Source: CAVQEG01 sp963711465
GTDB lineage: Bacteria; Bacteroidota; Ignavibacteria; OLB7
Reading direction: 5' to 3'
NCBI GenBank assembly: GCA_963711465.1
Contig: CAVQEG010000001.1
Coordinates: forward strand, 1,116,001-1,180,000
DNA: 64,000 nt
Shown: positions 8,210-16,981 of the stretch, piece after piece
Position numbering within the stretch: the first letter of the stretch is position 1
How the letters are laid out: every line of letters begins with the position of its first letter
Program-made: the position numbers and the translations under genes
Notes under the pieces: model-generated
Database searches by the model: none
Told to the model about the DNA's origin: nothing
The model's input: the letters and a program-made list of their open reading frames with translations, nothing else

Positions 8210-9313
8210 ATGCGATTCTCCGCCGTCCTCTCCGCCTTCGGACTCCTCCTGGTCGCCTGCTCCGATGCGCCAACCGCTCCCGCCCGGTGGATTCTCCCCG
8301 TCGCCGATCCGCCGCCGCTCGTCGTGCATGCCAACACGACGACCTCTCCAGGGTTCATTCTCATCGGCGTCCTCGGAACCACCCCAGGTCTCGATACCTA
8401 TGGCGCCTATGCCCTCCGTAACGATGGCTCCGTCGCCTGGGGAAAACGCTTCGGCAAGTTCGTCATCGACTTCCAGAAACAAGGTCGCGGCTTTACCGCA
8501 CACGTCTCTCCCGCCGACCGGCTCGGTGACTTCGTCGAAATGACCCCCGACGGCGAAATCGTTGGTGAATACCGATCGACGACGACACCGGAAACCGATG
8601 TGCATGAACTCCGGCTCCGCCAGGACGGGTATATCCTCTGTGGTGTCGAACGCCCCATCCGAGATATGCGCCCCTATGGCGGCGATTCCGCCGTCGAAGT
8701 CCATACCCCCGTCATCGAATGGCACCGCGGTAACGACGTCTGGACCTGGCGAACCTCCGATCACATCGATATCACCGAATCCGTCAATTCACTCACCACC
8801 CCCGCATTGAACCCGTGGCACGTAAACGCAATCGACGTCGATGACGACGGAAATCTCCTCGTGTCCATGCGCAATACGTCCTCGGTCGTTAAGGTCGACG
8901 CAGTACGCGGAGACGTGCTCTGGAGACTCGGTGGCAAACGCAGCGACTTCACCTTCGTCGACGATCCGCTCGGCGGTTTCTCGCGACAGCATGGCGTTCG
9001 TCGACTGCCGAACGGACACATTCTGATGTTCGACAACGGCAATGAACACACCCCTCCGGTCAGTCGCGCGGTGGAATATGAGCTGAATGAGAAATCGAAA
9101 ACGGCGCGGATGGTGTGGGAGTATCGCGATCCAACCCTGTTCGGTTCGGCAATGGGATCCGCGCAGCGGCTCGATAACGGGAATACGCTCATCTGCTACG
9201 GAACCGCACGTCGAATACGCGAGGTAACGCCCTCGGGCGCGGTCGTGCTCGACATCGAATTGACAGGTGATGAAATGGTATATCGTGCGATACGCGTGGC
9301 TTCGCTCGATTGA
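8210..9313 (+). CDS. Arylsulfotransferase (ASST)-like lipoprotein
   Basis: A 367-residue predicted lipoprotein (LLLVACSDAP, Cys17). The body is a beta-propeller pattern with DVHELRLRQDGYILCG, then WHVNAIDVDDDGNLLVSMRN, then WRLGGKRSDF and RQHGVRRLPNGHILMFDNG. These are the strongly conserved HxN.....G..L.S.R and QH......G....FDNG blocks of the arylsulfotransferase/ASST-like family. Secreted ASSTs move sulfate between phenols using a His, and many environmental members have no tested activity. It is a single-gene unit on the plus strand. Confidence 0.75.
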   Translation: MRFSAVLSAFGLLLVACSDAPTAPARWILPVADPPPLVVHANTTTSPGFILIGVLGTTPGLDTYGAYALRNDGSVAWGKRFGKFVIDFQKQGRGFTAHVSPADRLGDFVEMTPDGEIVGEYRSTTTPETDVHELRLRQDGYILCGVERPIRDMRPYGGDSAVEVHTPVIEWHRGNDVWTWRTSDHIDITESVNSLTTPALNPWHVNAIDVDDDGNLLVSMRNTSSVVKVDAVRGDVLWRLGGKRSDFTFVDDPLGGFSRQHGVRRLPNGHILMFDNGNEHTPPVSRAVEYELNEKSKTARMVWEYRDPTLFGSAMGSAQRLDNGNTLICYGTARRIREVTPSGAVVLDIELTGDEMVYRAIRVASLD

Positions 9314-9407
9314 ATGGCCGGCGCGACACCCGTCACACGATCGCGCGACTCGCCATCACGTTGAGCGGGCATTGCGAACGCGGCCCCGCGAAGGATCCTT
9401 CAGGAAT

Positions 9408-9441
9408 AAAAAAAGGCGGAATACCGTCGTGGTATCCCGCC
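9408..9441 (-). terminator. Rho-independent terminator of the FKBP gene
   Basis: Read on the minus strand, an 11-bp stem (GGCGGGATACC / GGTATTCCGCC) with loop ACGAC is followed by seven T residues. It lies 32 bp after the stop codon of the FKBP gene. Confidence 0.9.
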
Positions 9442-9472
9442 CGCGAACATGCTCTATCGGACACCGACGATG

Positions 9473-10384
9473 TTACGGATGTCCCGGCATCATGTGCGGC
9501 GACTGCGCGATCGTCGTGTCCTTGATATCGACCAGCTGCATGTCGAACTCCAGCGTCGAATTCGGCTTGATCTTTCCCATGTCCATGTCCCCATAGCCGA
9601 GGTCGGACGGAATCCAGACGCGCCACTTCGCTCCCTTCTTCATCATCAGCAGCGCCTCGGTCCAGCCGGGGATCACTCCAGTCACGGGGAACGACGCCGG
9701 TTCGGCCGACGTCGAATCGAACACCGTTCCATTGAGCAGTCGACCGGTGTAGCGCATCAGCACCACGCTGTTGGAATCGGGGCTCGGACCGCTGCCCGGC
9801 TCGAGAACCTTGTACTCGAGTCCCGACGCGGTCTTGGTCACACCCTCCTTCGTCGCATTCTGCTCGAGGAAATCGGCGCCCGCCTTCTTGGTTGCCGCTG
9901 CCCACTCCTTGTGTTTGGCTCCGATCTGTTCGCCGAGTTTCATCATCGCGGCAAGCGACTGCGCCGAGTCGAGCAGCAGCGGTTTCTTACCTGCGGCATC
10001 GTTGATGCCCTGCACCATCACGTCGAGATTGATATCCACCGAATCGAGCAGCGAATGGTGTCCGATCTGATAGCCGAACCCATAGCTCATGCTGTCCGAC
10101 TGCGTATTCAATCCCGAGACTTCAGCGGTCGACTTCTCGGCCCGTCCGTCGTTGTAGCCGCGCTTGAACATGTCCTCGGTAATGCTCGTCGAGTCCATCG
10201 ACGCCTGCATTGCCGACTGAACGCCAAGTGCGTAGCTGACGCTGTCGGTCCAGCTGTCGAGCTTGGTGACATGGTCGCCGCCGCAGGAACTCACGGTTGC
10301 TGCCAGGAGCAACGCGCCGACGGCGATCATGAGTGCACCCGTCGGTGCATTCGGAACGAGAATCGTGCGTATCGAATTCTTCAT
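9473..10384 (-). CDS. FKBP-type peptidyl-prolyl isomerase lipoprotein
   Basis: A 303-residue exported lipoprotein with its lipobox Cys at about residue 34 (LAATVSSCGG). Residues 45-165 match the helical FKBP N-terminal dimerisation domain (DSVSYALGVQ and SMSYGFGYQIGHH repeats). Residues 185-295 are the FKBP catalytic domain, with VLMRYTGRLLNGTVFDST, then VIPGWTEALLMMKKGAKWRV and the P-S-x-L-G-Y-G-D loop. It probably assists folding of outer-membrane or secreted proteins. The start is MKNSIRT at 10384; an in-frame ATG at 10432 is less likely. A strong terminator follows. Confidence 0.9.
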   Translation of the reverse strand: MKNSIRTILVPNAPTGALMIAVGALLLAATVSSCGGDHVTKLDSWTDSVSYALGVQSAMQASMDSTSITEDMFKRGYNDGRAEKSTAEVSGLNTQSDSMSYGFGYQIGHHSLLDSVDINLDVMVQGINDAAGKKPLLLDSAQSLAAMMKLGEQIGAKHKEWAAATKKAGADFLEQNATKEGVTKTASGLEYKVLEPGSGPSPDSNSVVLMRYTGRLLNGTVFDSTSAEPASFPVTGVIPGWTEALLMMKKGAKWRVWIPSDLGYGDMDMGKIKPNSTLEFDMQLVDIKDTTIAQSPHMMPGHP

Positions 10385-10490
10385 TGACCTGTGGAAATTG
10401 CCTGTGACGGAAAACGAACGCGGTCGCATCATTCCGGCGACCGCATCCTGATAATCTACACCAACGAGCCGACGTGACGTTACCCGGCGC

Positions 10491-12614
10491 TTACTCCGAC
10501 GACTCGCGCCTGGCGACGAACGTGCCGTTCGGCTGGATGAGCACCATTCGCATGATGCGGTCGTCCTGCCGCTCGAACCGCACGGAATACCCGCTGAGGT
10601 CCTCGATCATGAACCTGTCCATTCGATACGGCGCGAGGTGGCTCGTCGGCTGACCGGGCACCGAAAGTTTCAGCGCCGATCCGTCGAGCGAGACGGTGAG
10701 CTGCTGCCCGGCAACCGAGTAGCGTCCCACGTACTGCCGCAGAATTTCCGGATCGGACATGCGCTGCGGCGGCATCCGGCGGAACAGAATGTCCGGGACG
10801 GCGGATTCGAGGGGAATCGATACGCGGTCGACGTCGCCCGCCATGTTGGATCCGAACTGGATCTTCAGTCCGTCGAGTGGACCGTCCTGGTCAACGATGC
10901 GGAAGACATCATAGTGGTAGTGCTCCATCGGGACCTTCAGGCCGTGGAACTGCATGCGCAGGTTCCCGTGATCACTTTCGACCTCGATTCGGCCGTAGCC
11001 CGGATTCTCATACTCACCGACATACTCGGCGATCTGATGCGACGGCGTCGTGTTCGGCACTCGCTCGACGTCGGCCGCTGAATCCGCGTGCACATTCAGC
11101 ATCGCCGCCCGCGCGAGGTCCCGCTGGGCGATGTAGCGCTCGTTCCACGGAATCGGATCGAGGCCGAGCATCCGGTCGATCACCGTATAGAGCAGCACCG
11201 TGGGGAGTGCCGACACATTGCGGTTGGTCAGGATCACAACGCCGAGATTGCGGTCGGGAAGGAATCCGACGAGCGATGTGAAGCCGTCGATATTCCCGCC
11301 GTGTTCGACCAGCTCCTCCCCCCGATAGGAATGCACCATCCAGCCGATCGCATAAAGGTTGAAGAGGACCTCCTTTGCCGCGGGAGTCTCGCCGCCGAAG
11401 ACTACCTGGGGAGTATGCAGTTTGTGCAGCGTCGTTGCGGAAATGATCCTCTCACCGTCCACCGTTCCGTTGGAGAGCTGCAGTTCGAGCCAGCGCGCCA
11501 TCTCGGCCGCGGTCGAATTGATCGAACCCGCCGGGCCCACGGCGTCGAGACTTCGATAGGGCATTTTCTCCAGCCGGTGGTCGGCCTCGTCCCAGCGATA
11601 CGGCAGCGCGGCGTCGTCGTCGTCGCGCATCGTGCTGATGGTGAAATTCGTGCGATCCATGTCAAGCGGATCGAGGATTCGCCGACGAACGAGATCCTCC
11701 CAACTGCTGCCGGTCACGCGCCCGGCCAGGTAGCCCGCGGTCATGAACATCAGATTCTGATACTGCGCCCGCTGCCGCAGTTCCGCGCTCGGTTCCAGAT
11801 ACCGCAGCCGCTCGACGAGCTCCTGTCGGGAGAAGGTCGATCCGTACCACATCAGGTCGTGCCGCGGCAGTCCCGACATGTGCGTCACCAGATCGAGCAC
11901 GGTGATGTGCTGCGTGGCATAGTCGTCCTTGAGTCGGAATTCCGGCAGGTACGTCGTCACCGGCTTGTCCCAGTCGATCAGCCCCTGGTCGACCAGCGTT
12001 CCGAGCACCGTCGTGGTGAACGCCTTCGTGGCCGACCCTATCGCGAAGAGCGTCCGATCGTCCACCGGCAGTGAATCGGCCAGATTCCGGTAGCCGAACC
12101 CCTCGGAGAGCACCACCCGCCCGTCGCGGACGATCGCGATCGACAGCCCCGGCACGTTCCAGTCCTCCATGAACCCCGGAATCTTCGCGCGGATATCCTC
12201 CACCGCCGCCCGCTCCCGTTTCACGCGGGAACTGTCACCGCCGGCACCCGGACGTCGGAGCGTGAACGGGAACGTCAGTCCGCTCTGGCGGAACTGGCCG
12301 GCCATCGACGCACCGTCGGCAGCCACGCGGCCCTCGAAGGTCGGCTCCCCAGGGGGTCCGTCGATCGTGAACCGTACCACCGGCACCGACACTTCGATAT
12401 CGCGCAACGGAAGGTTGGTCGCGCCCTGCGCCGGGATGTCGATCGCACCGCTCCAGTCGCCTCCCGCATTGTCCAGCCGGATGGTCACCTCCAGCGGGCT
12501 GCCCGGCACCTCTATGGTGCCGCGCCACGTGCCCGACGGCAAGGTCTGCGCCCCGGCCAGCGACGGCAGCAAGAGCGCCAACAGCAAAATCATTCGAAGC
12601 GTTCGATACATCAC
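10491..12614 (-). CDS. Secreted serine hydrolase, beta-lactamase class C fold
   Basis: A 707-residue protein with a signal peptide ending near residue 22 (LLPSLAGAQ), then a beta-sandwich domain (about 25-120), then the serine beta-lactamase/transpeptidase-like domain. Catalytic motifs are GSATKAF (Ser194-x-x-Lys197), YQN at 285-287 and EHGGNIDGF near residue 440 in place of KTG. The roughly 200 C-terminal residues form beta-rich domains of the DUF3471-like type, a common architecture of periplasmic esterases or peptidases. It follows the PIG-L gene with a 4-bp gap and is probably co-transcribed with it. Confidence 0.88.
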   Translation of the reverse strand: MMYRTLRMILLLALLLPSLAGAQTLPSGTWRGTIEVPGSPLEVTIRLDNAGGDWSGAIDIPAQGATNLPLRDIEVSVPVVRFTIDGPPGEPTFEGRVAADGASMAGQFRQSGLTFPFTLRRPGAGGDSSRVKRERAAVEDIRAKIPGFMEDWNVPGLSIAIVRDGRVVLSEGFGYRNLADSLPVDDRTLFAIGSATKAFTTTVLGTLVDQGLIDWDKPVTTYLPEFRLKDDYATQHITVLDLVTHMSGLPRHDLMWYGSTFSRQELVERLRYLEPSAELRQRAQYQNLMFMTAGYLAGRVTGSSWEDLVRRRILDPLDMDRTNFTISTMRDDDDAALPYRWDEADHRLEKMPYRSLDAVGPAGSINSTAAEMARWLELQLSNGTVDGERIISATTLHKLHTPQVVFGGETPAAKEVLFNLYAIGWMVHSYRGEELVEHGGNIDGFTSLVGFLPDRNLGVVILTNRNVSALPTVLLYTVIDRMLGLDPIPWNERYIAQRDLARAAMLNVHADSAADVERVPNTTPSHQIAEYVGEYENPGYGRIEVESDHGNLRMQFHGLKVPMEHYHYDVFRIVDQDGPLDGLKIQFGSNMAGDVDRVSIPLESAVPDILFRRMPPQRMSDPEILRQYVGRYSVAGQQLTVSLDGSALKLSVPGQPTSHLAPYRMDRFMIEDLSGYSVRFERQDDRIMRMVLIQPNGTFVARRESSE

Positions 12615-12618
12615 GGCC

Positions 12619-13605
12619 TCAGTAGGTCTTGCCCTTCAGCTGCGGTTCATCGTGGTTGAGTCGGTCGAAAAGTCGCCCCGTCGCATTGAATCGATCCGGA
12701 TCGTTCTGATCGAAGTACCAGAACTGCTCGTAATCGCCGCGGTTCATGGCCAGCTGCATCGTGCCCTGGGACTTGTGCTCCGCGATCAGCCAGTTGACGA
12801 TGATCCGATAGTCGAGCTGATCGTTGTAGCCGAATTTCCTCGTCCGATCGAAGGTGAACGCGGGCTTGCCCGATGCCACCGACGTCTCGGGATACCCTGC
12901 CAGGCCGGTGAACGTCTCGGTCGTGTCGCCCGCCGATCCGACCGTCACTCCAAGCACTACCGGACGCTCCCTCAGCGGCATGCTGGCGGCCGCACGCAGC
13001 GCAAGAATCGCCGCTCCCTTGTGGTGGCCGTGCGTCTCGGGAACGGGCAGCAGGGTGAACACGTAGTCGTAGTGCCCCTTTCGCATGATTTCTTCGAGCC
13101 GCTTGCGCGTTGCCTCGACGTTCCACACGTACTTGAAGACCGAATCGACGTTGAGCGTGTACTCCTTGTCCTGCTGATCGAGGAAGAAGTAGTTGCGAAT
13201 TCCGATGATCGCGCCGCCGGCCATCAGCTCGCGCTTGCGGATCGCCGGCAGGTATGCGCGCCCGGTGTCTTCCCGCGTCAGTTCGTGTCGGTAGACCGAC
13301 TCCGCCAGCGTCGAGTACTTGTATCCGCCCTCGCCGTTGGTCACCAGCGCCAGATCGACGTTCCCGTGCAGGAAGTGCGTGATCTTGTAGACAGTGGCGG
13401 CGAACCCCGATTCGTCGTCGGGATGCGCGGTGACGATCAGCACGTTCGGCGGATCGATCGACTGTTGCAGGTAGGTGACGTCGGTGGGTGCCGTCGGCTG
13501 CTGGGCGTGGAGAAGGCCGGTGGCGAACACCATCGCCGCGATGGTGCTCAGCAGTCCGATACGTGCACGCGCAGCGCGTCGGTCCTCGGGTCGGGAAGTG
13601 TTCAC
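12619..13605 (-). CDS. PIG-L family deacetylase, exported
   Basis: A 328-residue protein with a signal peptide (IGLLSTIAAMVFATGLLHAQ), then the LmbE/PIG-L motif NVLIVTAHPDDE at about residues 54-65 and a distal HGHHKGA that supplies another zinc ligand. Family members remove N-acetyl groups from sugar conjugates. There is no ATG between the conserved region and the next gene, so a GTG start at 13605 is inferred; the longer frame overlaps the GDPD gene and is not credible. It runs into the serine hydrolase gene with a 4-bp gap. Confidence 0.8.
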   Translation of the reverse strand: MNTSRPEDRRAARARIGLLSTIAAMVFATGLLHAQQPTAPTDVTYLQQSIDPPNVLIVTAHPDDESGFAATVYKITHFLHGNVDLALVTNGEGGYKYSTLAESVYRHELTREDTGRAYLPAIRKRELMAGGAIIGIRNYFFLDQQDKEYTLNVDSVFKYVWNVEATRKRLEEIMRKGHYDYVFTLLPVPETHGHHKGAAILALRAAASMPLRERPVVLGVTVGSAGDTTETFTGLAGYPETSVASGKPAFTFDRTRKFGYNDQLDYRIIVNWLIAEHKSQGTMQLAMNRGDYEQFWYFDQNDPDRFNATGRLFDRLNHDEPQLKGKTY

Positions 13606-13673
13606 AATGACAGGTTGGAATTCGTTGGGAGAAGTTGATGCGTCCGCACGTCGAATCGGCTCGCGGACGGAGA

Positions 13674-14684
13674 TCAGTCGAAGGTCTTTCCGAGCTCCGC
13701 GGCGACCACGCGCAGCAGCGCCGGGCGATCGGTGACGACGCCGTCGACGCCGAGGGAGATCACCGACTTCATCTCGCGACGGTCGTTGATCGTGTAGCAG
13801 GTGATCGCCTCCACCGGATGCTCCGGATGGTACCGGTTGTGTTCGGCACGGCGCCGCACTTCGTAGCCGAGAATTCGACGGAACGTGGACCACGGGGCGA
13901 CCACGACCGGACGCGGACGGGCCACCGAGGCAAATCGCAGATCGTGTCGGATCGCCCGCTCCACCGAGCTGAACGGCTGGACGTCGAGAATAACGCCGGG
14001 CTGCGGTTCGACGTCGATGCTGCCGTCAGAACCCGGAATCCGCCGAAGCAGTTCGAGGATGACCTCCTCGTGATCACTCTCGAGCACGATCGGAGTCGCG
14101 AAGTTGTATCGTCGCACCACGTCGTTGATATACTCGGCAAAGCGGGGAATCAGATGGGGGCGATCGGGGGGAATCTTGATGTCGAGAAAGACGCGCTGCA
14201 GTGTGCCGTTCTTCAGAGACGCCGCCCAGCGAACGAAATCCTCGAACGTCGGAATCTCCACTCCGGCACGCCGTCGTTCGCTGCGACGGTCGATGTACCC
14301 GTAGTTAGTCCGCAGCTCCTCGAGCGTCAGCTGGTCGACGGGCTTGCGCATCGCCGGATCCTCCGCGTGCCACGGTTCGAAGCGAACGTCCTCCTCGAGT
14401 CCGTTCTCCCGCAGGCGGGCGATGAGCGACTCGGGATCCCAGTCGTGCCAGAGCACCACCTCGCCGTCGGCGGTCATGCACAGGTCCATCTCCAACGCGT
14501 TCGCGCCGTCGTCCCGCACCGCGATCTCGAAGGAAGACATCGTGTTCTCCGCCGCCTTGCACGGCGAACCCCGGTGACCGATCACCAGGAACGGCCGGCC
14601 ATCCCGGCGGTCGTATCCCCGCAGTTCGGCGAAGTGCAGCAGCTCCAGGAGCCAGAGTATCAACAGGCGCAGATGCTTGATCAT
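13674..14684 (-). CDS. Glycerophosphodiester phosphodiesterase
   Basis: A 336-residue GDPD-fold TIM barrel. An N-terminal hydrophobic helix (LRLLILWLLELLHF) may anchor it to the membrane. Catalytic elements are HRG at 37-39, ENTMSSFE, ALEMDLCMT with Glu65 and Asp67, and WHDWD with His80. It hydrolyses glycerophosphodiesters to glycerol-3-phosphate and an alcohol. The ATG at 14684 overlaps the TGA of the upstream hydrolase (ATGA), so the pair is translationally coupled. Confidence 0.9.
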   Translation of the reverse strand: MIKHLRLLILWLLELLHFAELRGYDRRDGRPFLVIGHRGSPCKAAENTMSSFEIAVRDDGANALEMDLCMTADGEVVLWHDWDPESLIARLRENGLEEDVRFEPWHAEDPAMRKPVDQLTLEELRTNYGYIDRRSERRRAGVEIPTFEDFVRWAASLKNGTLQRVFLDIKIPPDRPHLIPRFAEYINDVVRRYNFATPIVLESDHEEVILELLRRIPGSDGSIDVEPQPGVILDVQPFSSVERAIRHDLRFASVARPRPVVVAPWSTFRRILGYEVRRRAEHNRYHPEHPVEAITCYTINDRREMKSVISLGVDGVVTDRPALLRVVAAELGKTFD

Positions 14685-15646
14685 AGTCGACCACACGTCC
14701 GGAGGAATTCGATCGCACGCCGTTCGGACCAGTAGGAGCTGCCACCTCCGAACCCGACGTGGCCCCCGAGCGCTGGCATCTCCAGGTGGAGGTGGTCGCT
14801 GCGACGTGCCGCATCGATCGGATAGCATTCCGACGGGAGAAAGGGATCGTTCACCGCACTGACGATCAGCGTGGGCACTGCAATTCGATCGACGAAGCGA
14901 ATGGAGCTGTTCTCATAGTAGTATTCGTCGGCGTCAGCGAAGCCATGGATGGGCGCTGTATAGCGATCGTCGAATTCCCGAAGCGTCCCGATCCTCCCGA
15001 GCCCTTCGGTCTCCAGCGCGCCCGGCATCACGCGTGCCTTCAGGCGGATCTTCCGCTTCAGACTGCTCAGGAACCAGTGGCGGTAAACCGTCCGTGCGGG
15101 ACTCTCGAGCAGCAGCGAACTCGAGGTCAGATCGCAGGGAACCGAGAACGCCACCGCACCGGACACATCGCCTGGGAGGGACGAACCGCGTTCGCCCAGG
15201 TACTTCAGCGTGATGTTGCCGCCGAGACTGAATCCGACCAGAGCGATCCGCCGGTATCGGCCTACACTTCGCGCGTGGCGTATCACCTCGTCGAGATCCT
15301 CCGTCTCTCCGCTGTGATAGAAGCGAAGGCGCCTGTTGATCTCCTCACCGCACCCGCGGTAGTTCCATGCCAGCGCGTCCCACCCCTCCGCGTTGGCAGC
15401 CCGCGCCATGCCCCGTACGTATGCGCGCCGGGTGCTGCCCTCCAGTCCGTGTGAGATGACCACGACCGTGTCGGAACCGACACGGGACCAGTCGAGATCG
15501 AGAAAGTCGTCATCCGGCGTGTCGATCTGTTCACGTTCGAACCGCACGTCGGCCACGCGACGCAGCAGTGCTGGCGCCACGGTCGCGACGTGTGCATCGC
15601 GAAGACGCAGCGGTGCGAGGTAGCTCGAATTTTCAACGATCGGCAT
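14681..15646 (-). CDS. YheT-like alpha/beta hydrolase
   Basis: A 321-residue hydrolase of the YheT/UPF0017 type. It has VVVISHGLEGSTRRAYVRGM, then WNYRGCGEE, a nucleophile elbow GFSLGGN (Ser140), an acid region NDPFLPSECYP and a C-terminal GGHVGF carrying the catalytic His. Members are esterases of unclear physiological substrate. The start at 15646 lies 14 bp inside the end of the preceding gene. It sits in a tight overlapping run with the small protein, the kinase and the GDPD. Confidence 0.88.
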   Translation of the reverse strand: MPIVENSSYLAPLRLRDAHVATVAPALLRRVADVRFEREQIDTPDDDFLDLDWSRVGSDTVVVISHGLEGSTRRAYVRGMARAANAEGWDALAWNYRGCGEEINRRLRFYHSGETEDLDEVIRHARSVGRYRRIALVGFSLGGNITLKYLGERGSSLPGDVSGAVAFSVPCDLTSSSLLLESPARTVYRHWFLSSLKRKIRLKARVMPGALETEGLGRIGTLREFDDRYTAPIHGFADADEYYYENSSIRFVDRIAVPTLIVSAVNDPFLPSECYPIDAARRSDHLHLEMPALGGHVGFGGGSSYWSERRAIEFLRTCGRL

Positions 15647-15962
15647 CGGCGCCGGGTTCCTCGCCCGCGAGGTCTTCGATCGGAAACGTCCAGACTGCCA
15701 CGAAGTCGGGGTCGACGACGATCTCCTCCACCTCCTTGAGGTAGTACTCACCCGGCTCCGCCTTCTGAAGCGCGCGCGGGTTGTCGGGAAGGGAGAATTC
15801 CGATCCGTCCTCCAGTCTGACGACCATTCCATCGGTCGAACTCCGTCGGACGATGTAGCCGTGAATCTGACGTCGCAGAACGACTTCGTTGTCCGCATCG
15901 ATGTAGTTGATGCCGAGCAGCACGTATTTGCCGATGAACGGATCGGCCGAGGGGACTGTCAT
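15633..15962 (-). CDS. Small conserved-looking hypothetical protein
   Basis: A 109-residue acidic soluble protein starting MTVPSADPFIGKYVLLGINY. It is beta-rich (LRRQIHGYIVRRSS, MVVRLEDGSEFSLPDN) and could be a small barrel, but I do not recognise the family. The ATG at 15962 overlaps the stop of the upstream kinase (ATGA) and its end overlaps the hydrolase start by 14 bp, so the three genes are almost certainly one translation-coupled unit. Confidence 0.7.
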   Translation of the reverse strand: MTVPSADPFIGKYVLLGINYIDADNEVVLRRQIHGYIVRRSSTDGMVVRLEDGSEFSLPDNPRALQKAEPGEYYLKEVEEIVVDPDFVAVWTFPIEDLAGEEPGADADR

Positions 15963-16978
15963 GAATACATGGGATTGGTTGGGTTCTCTCCTCCCTGCTC
16001 CGCCTCGATCCTTGCGCGCTGTTCTCCGAGATCCCGGATTGCCGTGCGCCAGAATCCCGGCGTGCCCCAGTTGGGATCGAGTCGTGTGTGACCGACGTCG
16101 GCGATCTGCATCGCGCACCACGCGGTGAAATAAATGATGCGCATTGCCCGTAGTGGCTCGATCAGACGCAGTTCGCGTCGGTCGAAGCGTCGGAAGGTTT
16201 CGTAGCCGTCGAGCACGAGTTCGATCTCCACCATCGACCGATTTCCGTAGTCGGGAAGGAACATCCAGAAGTCGTGAACCGCGGGTCCGACCGACATGTC
16301 GTCGAAGTCGATCAGATGAAGGGAATCGTCACCGCGTGTCACGATGTTCGAAGGCTGGCAGTCGCCATGGATACGGATCAGCTCGACCCCGTCGAACTGC
16401 GGCGTGATTCGTTCGACGATCCGCATTGCCTCATCGCGCCACTGGTTCCGCAGATCGCGGGGAACGACGTCGTGTCCGACCACGTAGCGGATGTTCTCGA
16501 GCGTGACGGCATCAGGTGTGAGTCGGACGCGGTCGCGTGGGGCGCGCATCGCACCGACGAGGTGGACGCGCGCCAGAAGCCGGCCAAGCTGTGTCCACTG
16601 CTCCTCGGAGAGTTCGTCGACGGCACGGCCGAGCTGTTTGGGAAAGAGCGCGAATCGCGTTCCGTCGAAGAGGAACACCGATCGGCCTTCGACATCGAGA
16701 ATCGGCGAGACGACTGGAAGCTCGAGGTCATCGAGTTCGAACAGGAAGTCATGTTCGTCCTGCAGTGCCGCATCGGACCAGCGTCCGGGCCGATAGAACT
16801 TCGCGATGACGCCATGGCCGTCGGAGGTCTGGAGTTCGAAGACTCTGTTGATGTAGCTGTTGAGCGACCGGCAGAGGTTGGACATGGGACGTCGGAGCAC
16901 GCGCTCGACGGCACCGATGACGGCATCGGGGGAGAGGTCTTCAAACAGGGTCGATGGAGGAGTGGAACGTTGGGGCAT
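15959..16978 (-). CDS. srkA: SrkA/RdoA-like stress-response protein kinase
   Basis: A 339-residue aminoglycoside-phosphotransferase-fold kinase close in length to E. coli SrkA (328). It has GVIAKFYRPGRW with the ATP-binding Lys60, a catalytic loop HGDCQPSNIV (204-213) and a metal site LIDFDDMSVGP (222-232). SrkA-type kinases phosphorylate Ser/Thr and counter stress-induced cell death. It starts 3 bp after the OmpA-domain lipoprotein stop and overlaps the following gene by ATGA. Confidence 0.88.
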   Translation of the reverse strand: MPQRSTPPSTLFEDLSPDAVIGAVERVLRRPMSNLCRSLNSYINRVFELQTSDGHGVIAKFYRPGRWSDAALQDEHDFLFELDDLELPVVSPILDVEGRSVFLFDGTRFALFPKQLGRAVDELSEEQWTQLGRLLARVHLVGAMRAPRDRVRLTPDAVTLENIRYVVGHDVVPRDLRNQWRDEAMRIVERITPQFDGVELIRIHGDCQPSNIVTRGDDSLHLIDFDDMSVGPAVHDFWMFLPDYGNRSMVEIELVLDGYETFRRFDRRELRLIEPLRAMRIIYFTAWCAMQIADVGHTRLDPNWGTPGFWRTAIRDLGEQRARIEAEQGGENPTNPMYS

Positions 16979-16981
16979 GGA